64,000 bases of DNA from Sabethes cyaneus. Taxonomy: Eukaryota; Arthropoda; Insecta; Diptera; Culicidae. Under the pieces are notes generated by a model. The model saw only the letters and a list, made by a program, of their open reading frames with translations, made no database searches and was not told the DNA's origin. Location: the NCBI RefSeq assembly GCF_943734655.1, contig NC_071355.1:70065449-70129448 (forward strand), read 5' to 3'. Made by a program: the position numbers and the translations under genes. Below are positions 58,661 to 64,000 of the stretch, in pieces; the first letter of the stretch is position 1, and the number at the start of each line of letters is the position of its first letter.

Positions 58661-59310
58661 TTTTTTTCCTATTTACTGCCCGCTGTTTCCGTTTTCACTC
58701 TTTTTTGAGTTCTGAAATTACTCAGTTTCGATTTTCGTCTTTCTTCTTCCGCTTTTGCCCCTTTTTAGGCTCGTTTCTCCTCCTTTCCTGCCTCTTTTTT
58801 GTCCTTTTCTGCTCTGTTTCGCATTTTTTTTTGCTCCCGATTTTCGACGTTTTTCGCTTTTTAACACCTTTTCTATCCCGTTTTCTTTCGATCTCCATGC
58901 GTTTTTTCCTTCGTCTGTTCCGTTCTTCCTCTCATTATGTCCTGATTTTCCTTCGTTTCTGTCACATTTTGTTTTTCCTTTTCGTTTTATCCCTTTTGAT
59001 TTCTGCATTCATTTTTGCATTTCATTTCACTTTTTATTCAGTTCCGTTTCTTCTGTTTTTATATTCTCGTTTCTTCATTCTCTTGCTCTTGTATTCCCTC
59101 AGGAACCCTCAGGAAAAATCCTGCTTTTCTAGCCCATTTTAACTGCTCCACGTCTCCGAGTTTTTCAGGAGCATTTATCATTAAAAAATTAGACATTGAT
59201 AAACAAGAAAAAAATATTTCAAAATAATTCCATGTAACAGAACATAATTTTCCTACTTTTTTAGAGTTTTTCACCAGTACTTAACTTAAAATTGGACTTA
59301 AAAATGAAAT
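58661..59310. repeat. Pyrimidine-rich composite repeat, inverted relative to 54965-55040
   Basis: TATTTACTGCCCGCTGTTTC (58669-58688) and following bases are the inverse of the segment ending at 55024. A TTTTC/TTCTGTC tract runs to about 59090, and GAAATTGGACTT-like units reappear at 59285. Frames here are Phe/Ser artefacts. Confidence 0.6.
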
Positions 59311-60195
59311 TGGAAAGTTATAATACTGTACAACATTGCTGAAAATGGCATACATTCTCAAAACAATTTTCAGGTACATGAGAATGGAAACTGCATGTCT
59401 GAGAGCTCGAACTTCTTGTTTTTACATACCTGCATTGATTGCAATTCGGATTTGGATGATGAAATTGGGAAACTGATAAACTACTTTGCATTTAAGGTGT
59501 TTTCTGTTAATAAATGATTGTAGTATATTATTTTCATTTAATATTTGTTCATTTTCTTTTCTTCTTTTTGGCTTTTTCGAAGTGATTTACAACCGGGGAC
59601 ACTTTTTTTGGGTCAAAAAATACTCTGTCTTCCAATTTCGTTACAATTTTTTAGTTTCAAGCAAAAAATGTATGCTGTCTTTAGCAAAAAGATACGTAAG
59701 ACTTCAATCTTTCAGATAGTTTATTTCTAATTCCCGTCGTAGTAAGGCAAGCCATTCAAACTTTCATCATTTCTTAGGTGGATTTAAAGAATACTCCAAA
59801 AGTTTTGCTGCTGATTTGACTCAAACACACTTACTGCAACATTTTAAATGGATTTGATGGTTATGGTCAAAAAAAGTTTCAAAACAAAGGGAACGCACAA
59901 CAGGATATATCTTTAAAATTTTAGGACTCTTTCACAAAGTCGATAAAAGCTTTAATGCGAAAACTAATTTTTCCGCTTCTGTGTTCATGCAACCAGCTTA
60001 CAACCGCGGAGTTTCGTGTACATTTCACTGGTAATCATGCGGTATGAATGGTGTGTAGCCCGTTCAAATCCATAATTACCGACCAATCCACACGACAGCT
60101 CCGTGGTATTCAATGGATAATAATCAACGCAATAATTATCGTCTTTCCTTTCTTTTATTTTTTCCTCTTCTTCCATTTCATGGCTGCCCGTTCAG
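59311..60195 (+). other. 3' part of the large scaffold-gene intron, no other gene
   Basis: AT-rich sequence ending in a pyrimidine-rich TTTCCTTTCTTTTATTTTTT stretch and the TTCAG acceptor at 60195. Confidence 0.5.
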
Positions 60196-60447
60196 CTGGA
60201 ACCCGGTGACCAAATATTAGCTGTAAACGGCGAGGACGTCAAGGACGCACCCCGCGACCATGTGATACAATTAGTTAGAAATTGCGAAAATACCGTCACG
60301 CTGCTGGTCTGCCAGCCGCAGCTGTACAACGCCGTCGGCCGGAAGTCCACGCTGCTGTCGGCCGGCAAGAAGGCCAAGCTGAAATCACGCCCCATCCGTG
60401 TGCGGTTCGCCGAGAGCGTGTGCGTCAATGGGGCACCACTGTTTCCG
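60196..60447 (+). CDS. FRMPD4/Preso-like scaffold protein, exon with PDZ end and FERM start
   Basis: 84 codons between the acceptor CCGTTCAG and donor GTAAGT, both on codon boundaries. LEPGDQILAVNGEDV followed by APRDHVIQLVRNCENTVTLL completes the PDZ domain (second half including the alpha-B helix). After a basic linker (AGKKAKLKSRP), IRVRFAESVCVNGAP starts the FERM F1 lobe. PDZ followed closely by FERM, together with the upstream WW domain, supports an FRMPD4-type protein, presumably at the plasma membrane or synapse. It is GC-rich compared with its surroundings, as expected for coding sequence under selection. Minus-strand and other-frame readings over this exon are shadows. The remaining FERM exons must lie beyond the window or in an unrecognised place. 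Confidence 0.9.
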
Positions 60448-62408
60448 GTAAGTTCCCTAATTAGACATTCCAGCGCCGCTAATTTGCTGTTGTTGTCGTG
60501 TTTTATTGGGTTAATAATTCTACAATCAAAATGCAATTAAAAACACGAAGGGTGTGCACTAGGACTATATTATGAACCCGTAATGTACCTGAATGTTACA
60601 ATCGTGGTCCATGAAAGAAAATATTTTGCAATTAAACGCTATTTTTAATTTTTAAATGTGTAATTTATTTATGCCATTTTTTCTGTGTTCGATTTTGGTT
60701 TAATAATTCTAAGCTGCAGACACTTTTTCACAACATATAAAAATATGTTGTATCAAGTACGACTAGACATTATACGCAAACGAAGGTACGGAAGAATTCC
60801 AACCGCAGTAGCATAACGAAAACATTGTGTAAATTGCGCCAATGCTTAAAACGTATAACCATAACTGTTTGGCTGTTTCGTGATGGCTAAACCATCCAAC
60901 AATGTCTCGCTCAATAAAAACGGGTAATGTTTGTCGTCGTACACTTCGTTTTCGTGGCGCTGCTGCGGTGGCTAATAAAATCGTGCTCATTGATGATGAT
61001 TATTATTATTGCTGTCATTATTATGTCTCAACGGGCGCGCAGATAGCAAGCAACAGGCTGCTTCCGATAACCACGGAATGTGCCGAAATTATAGGTACCC
61101 GACTGCCGTTATCATTGTCACTGGCTGGGGAAGTGACATTAACGAGGAAGAAGGCAGATGTGCACAGTCACCAGCTGTTACGAGCTGGAAATTTATCGAA
61201 GTTTTCTATTCATTCTTATTTGCGGCTTGTGAAACTTTGATTTCTTGTCGCGGAAGTAGAATCGTTCGTTTGATAAAACATCTGGGGCTTATCAGATGAT
61301 CGAAGTTATACTGTCTTCTAGATATGATAAAACAAACTAAAGTTTGTTACTTCAAACTATAACATCGCATGATTAAACATCACCAGTAATTAAAAATTGT
61401 GCCACCCGCCGTACTAGGTTCCACCGAACGTCGGCCTTTCTTCGGAAAAGCACTTACAGCAAGATTAATTTTCAAACCGTGCATACAATCAATTTGCAGA
61501 ATTATCCGGTAATGAAAATCCCGCCTGCCTCGGTTTGTGGCTTTCCGCAGCACATCCTATTAGTTTACCATCTGAGATCAAGTCGTTTGGATGAGCTGTT
61601 TCACCCTCGATTATTAGCGATCGATTCACTTCGAAATTTGACTTAAGGCGGCGGCTCATCAACACTAGTGTGCCCAGACCTTGATAGAAGGAGGAGCGCC
61701 AAACATTTACAATGCGCAGTACTACAATGGACACGTTTTGTTAATTGTTTTAATTAATGAAATATAATTTCAATTTGGGTTTAATTTTAATGCACTCAAA
61801 CATATTCCCAAGGGTTTTTGACTACTATTTCTCTAAAAAATTTTCTGATTTTGTGTGAATTACTTTTAGTTTAATTTAAACAAAAGTTTATTACAGTTTA
61901 AAATAATATTTCCGCGACTTTTCACATTTTGTTCGATTTAATAAATTTATTTGAACTTTATAAAAGTTTTATCGCGGTATGAATTACAATTACAATATAT
62001 ACAATTTCAGCTTTGATCAGTCCAAAAACATTAGCTGATTCTTCAAAGACTTAATGACAGAAATCCTAACAAACTGGTTTTCAAAAATTGTAAAAATTGT
62101 AAAAAAACATTTTAATGGCGCGTTAATTTTAGCTACTTGTCATTCCAATATGCACGATAAAGTTTAATGCACATATGCTGCACAACTATGGAAGCTACTG
62201 CAAATTTATTATATATTCTATCAGATAGTTTATTATGGTCGCTGTAAACCAAATCGATCAGGAGTTTCTGCCAGTAAACCAGTTACCTTCTCTAGCCACG
62301 ACCTAGGATGCTAACCACGGCGTGACCCAAAATTGACCCAATTTCTGATTGGCTGGAAAATATAACACGGTACCACTTTCGAAGTGGAGCTATCGACTGT
62401 TGATGATT
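60448..62408 (+). other. Intron of the scaffold gene, no exon recognised
   Basis: AT-rich sequence. Overlapping frames near 60902-61299 have no recognisable domain and no FERM similarity. No repeat family identified. Confidence 0.4.
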
Positions 62409-62411
62409 CCT

Positions 62412-62587
62412 AAACTTTATGTTTTCGGCAGTATTTAACATCTTTTTCAAGGAGTTAGACCACCAAAACACGACACGTGGTTCTAACTCCTTGAAAAAGA
62501 TGTTAAATACATCGAAACGTCGGGCATAGAATAAATAGGTGTCGTTTTGCTTTGCCGATTGACTGTCCTGACGAAAACATAAAGTTT
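62412..62587. repeat. Nested inverted repeats forming a long hairpin
   Basis: The inner arms 62432-62463 and 62477-62509 pair over about 32 bp with one bulge (shared TTTTTCAAGGAGTTAGA) around a 13-base loop. The outer arms 62412-62427 and 62572-62587 (AAACTTTATGTTTTCG) are a perfect 16-bp inverted pair. CGAAACGTCGGG at 62513-62524 overlaps the right side and resembles the 3' half of a retroelement hammerhead. Confidence 0.7.
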
Positions 62588-62589
62588 CT

Positions 62590-63670
62590 TTTTGTGTTTT
62601 CGTTATTTTTCTATCTTGTCTAATTTTTGAAAAAAAAATAATTTGTAATTTTTGTAAAATCTGATGCCATTTTTGTATCATTTCCGTACCATTTTTTATT
62701 TCTATGTAATTTTTTTGGTTTTTTAACACCTTTTTGTGCTTTTTTACCTTTGTTATTATTGTATTATTTGTTGTATAATTTTGTGTTAGTTTTGCATAAT
62801 CTGTAAACAATAAAAGACAATGAAAAGTTAGCAAAAAGACGAAGGAAATAAAGAAAAGACTAGGGACAAAAAACCAAAAATACGTTATGAGATGACAAAA
62901 AAGACGTTTCTAAAGCATCAAAAAGTAACAAAACATGACAAAAGACTATGAAAAAGCGATAAAAAGTAAACATTATCGACAAAAGAGGGCAGCGCAAAAC
63001 TGACAGCATCAAAAAGTATCAAAACATACAAAAAGACAATGAAAAGGCGACAAAAAGAAGAAAAACCATAAAAAAAATATTTTCTACAAAAAAGGGCAAC
63101 GAAAAACTGACAGTACAGAGATAAAAAGATAACAAAAAAACTGTGAAACGACGATATAACAGGATGAAAAGATGACAAAAAGACGAACAGAAAATGACAA
63201 AAAGACGCCAAAACTGCTGAAAAAACTACAAAAAATGCCAAAAACAATCGAAAATACGATAAAAAATGGCAGAAAGATAATGAAAAAAGTGCAAAAATAC
63301 GACAGAGAGCTGACAAAAAGACGTCGAAAGACCAACAGAAAGATGAAGAAAAATGGTGAAAGAACGACGAAAAGGCAGCAACTAAAGGACAAAAAGAAGG
63401 TGAAGAGGCAACTAAAAGACGAAGGACATAAAAAAAAGATTGGGGACAAAAAACAAAAATGTGATGTAAAACGATCAAAACGACGTTTAACAAACACTAT
63501 AAGTGACAAAAAGACGATAAAAAGATGCCGAAAATGCGACAAAAAGACAAAGAAATAAAAACAGAAAAACGAAACAAATTTCGACAACAGAAGGCGACGC
63601 CAAAATGACAAAAGATACATCAAAAGACGATAAAAGGACGATGAAAATGTGACATTTTCGACAAAAGTAA
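62590..63670. repeat. Degenerate simple repeat with T-rich to A-rich switch
   Basis: T-rich TTTTTGT-type sequence (62590-62815) changes to A-rich GACAAAAAGACG-type repeats (62815-63660). Within the A-rich part a unit of roughly 90 bp is duplicated (62917-63007 with 63008-63115), and a longer period links 62840-62930 to 63420-63500. Frames on either strand are composition artefacts. Confidence 0.75.
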
Positions 63671-64000
63671 CAAAATTGGTTTTAAATAAGAATTGATAAC
63701 AGATTTAAGGTGAAATTAGTGATCATTAGGAAATCATCACTTCTTAATTGTATTGGTTCCCGAACAGAGTAGGAAGTGTCAACAACAAATAACTAAATGC
63801 ATGGTATATATATAATGTATGTTATGTTATTGATATGGGAAGTATTGTAATCATATGTAAATAAATAAATAATATATCGAACTAGTAGATATAACAGAGT
63901 TCTATTGCATTCTTAAGACTTTAATCAGATTACTATTTTCGAAAATTTAGTTTTCATTTACATAGAAACATATTTACAAATATGCTTATAGCATTGTTTA
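63671..64000. other. No gene seen
   Basis: AT-rich sequence to the window end; no exon signal recognised. Confidence 0.4.

Noticed and set aside
60192..60536. 114-codon minus-strand frame over the PDZ-FERM exon
   Set aside because: Shadow of the GC-rich coding exon; the plus-strand reading has clear splice sites and domain motifs.
62918..63623. Frames of 179-191 codons on the minus strand resembling multi-pass membrane proteins
   Set aside because: They are antisense to an A-rich degenerate repeat, with two overlapping frames of equal quality and no conserved motif.

Overview
This is a TE-rich, AT-rich eukaryotic window, most likely from a mosquito, with a culicine/Aedes-like style of genome. 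That assignment is an inference. It rests on long repeat-filled introns, mosquito-type repeat families (a CTTTGTTATA palindrome family, GTCTGTCTGTC-headed Helitron-like DNA, mariner remnants of the ITmD37 kind, tRNA-derived SINEs) and an animal FERM/PDZ scaffold gene. No bacterial features, rRNA or functional tRNA genes were seen.

Host gene: only three exons of one cellular gene are supported, all on the + strand (52593-52709, 52865-53045, 60196-60447). They join in frame to encode a WW domain, a PDZ domain and the start of a FERM domain, the order found in FRMPD4/Preso-type neuronal scaffold proteins. The 7.15-kb intron between exons two and three is filled with transposons and simple repeats. 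The remaining exons lie outside the window or were not found.

Mobile DNA, left to right: a TA-flanked element built on a reiterated GTGACAAAATCGGG motif (1911-2628); small inverted-repeat elements; and an almost pristine Ty3/gypsy retrotransposon on the - strand (7929-17416). That retrotransposon has 1465-bp LTRs with one difference seen between them, a 4-bp target duplication, intact gag and pol, and a -1 frameshift cassette. It sits inside a dead mariner-type transposase gene. Further right are a Helitron-like element, foldback elements, two heptamer satellites (TTTATTC at 30741-31554, CTCCATA at about 31573-36780) interrupted by transposons, a PIF-like element containing a non-LTR reverse transcriptase fragment (37522-39741), and an apparently intact pogo-type element (42946-46113). 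The right part holds a third heptamer satellite (CAACTTT, about 48 kb), a broken RTE-like reverse transcriptase (49080-50066), another TA-flanked element with reiterated termini (53493-54792), and one inverted-repeat element nested in another (56044-56957).

The most informative observations are: (1) a textbook A AAA AAC frameshift signal with a possible pseudoknot between gag and pol; (2) a 600-aa pogo transposase with one short intron, an AT-hook and a C-terminal zinc-finger-like cluster, inside an element whose ends carry seven copies of a 16-bp motif; (3) the same reiterated-terminus design in two other elements with unrelated motif sequences; (4) three different heptamer satellites, one starting at the tail of a SINE; and (5) several hammerhead-ribozyme-like motifs of varying completeness.
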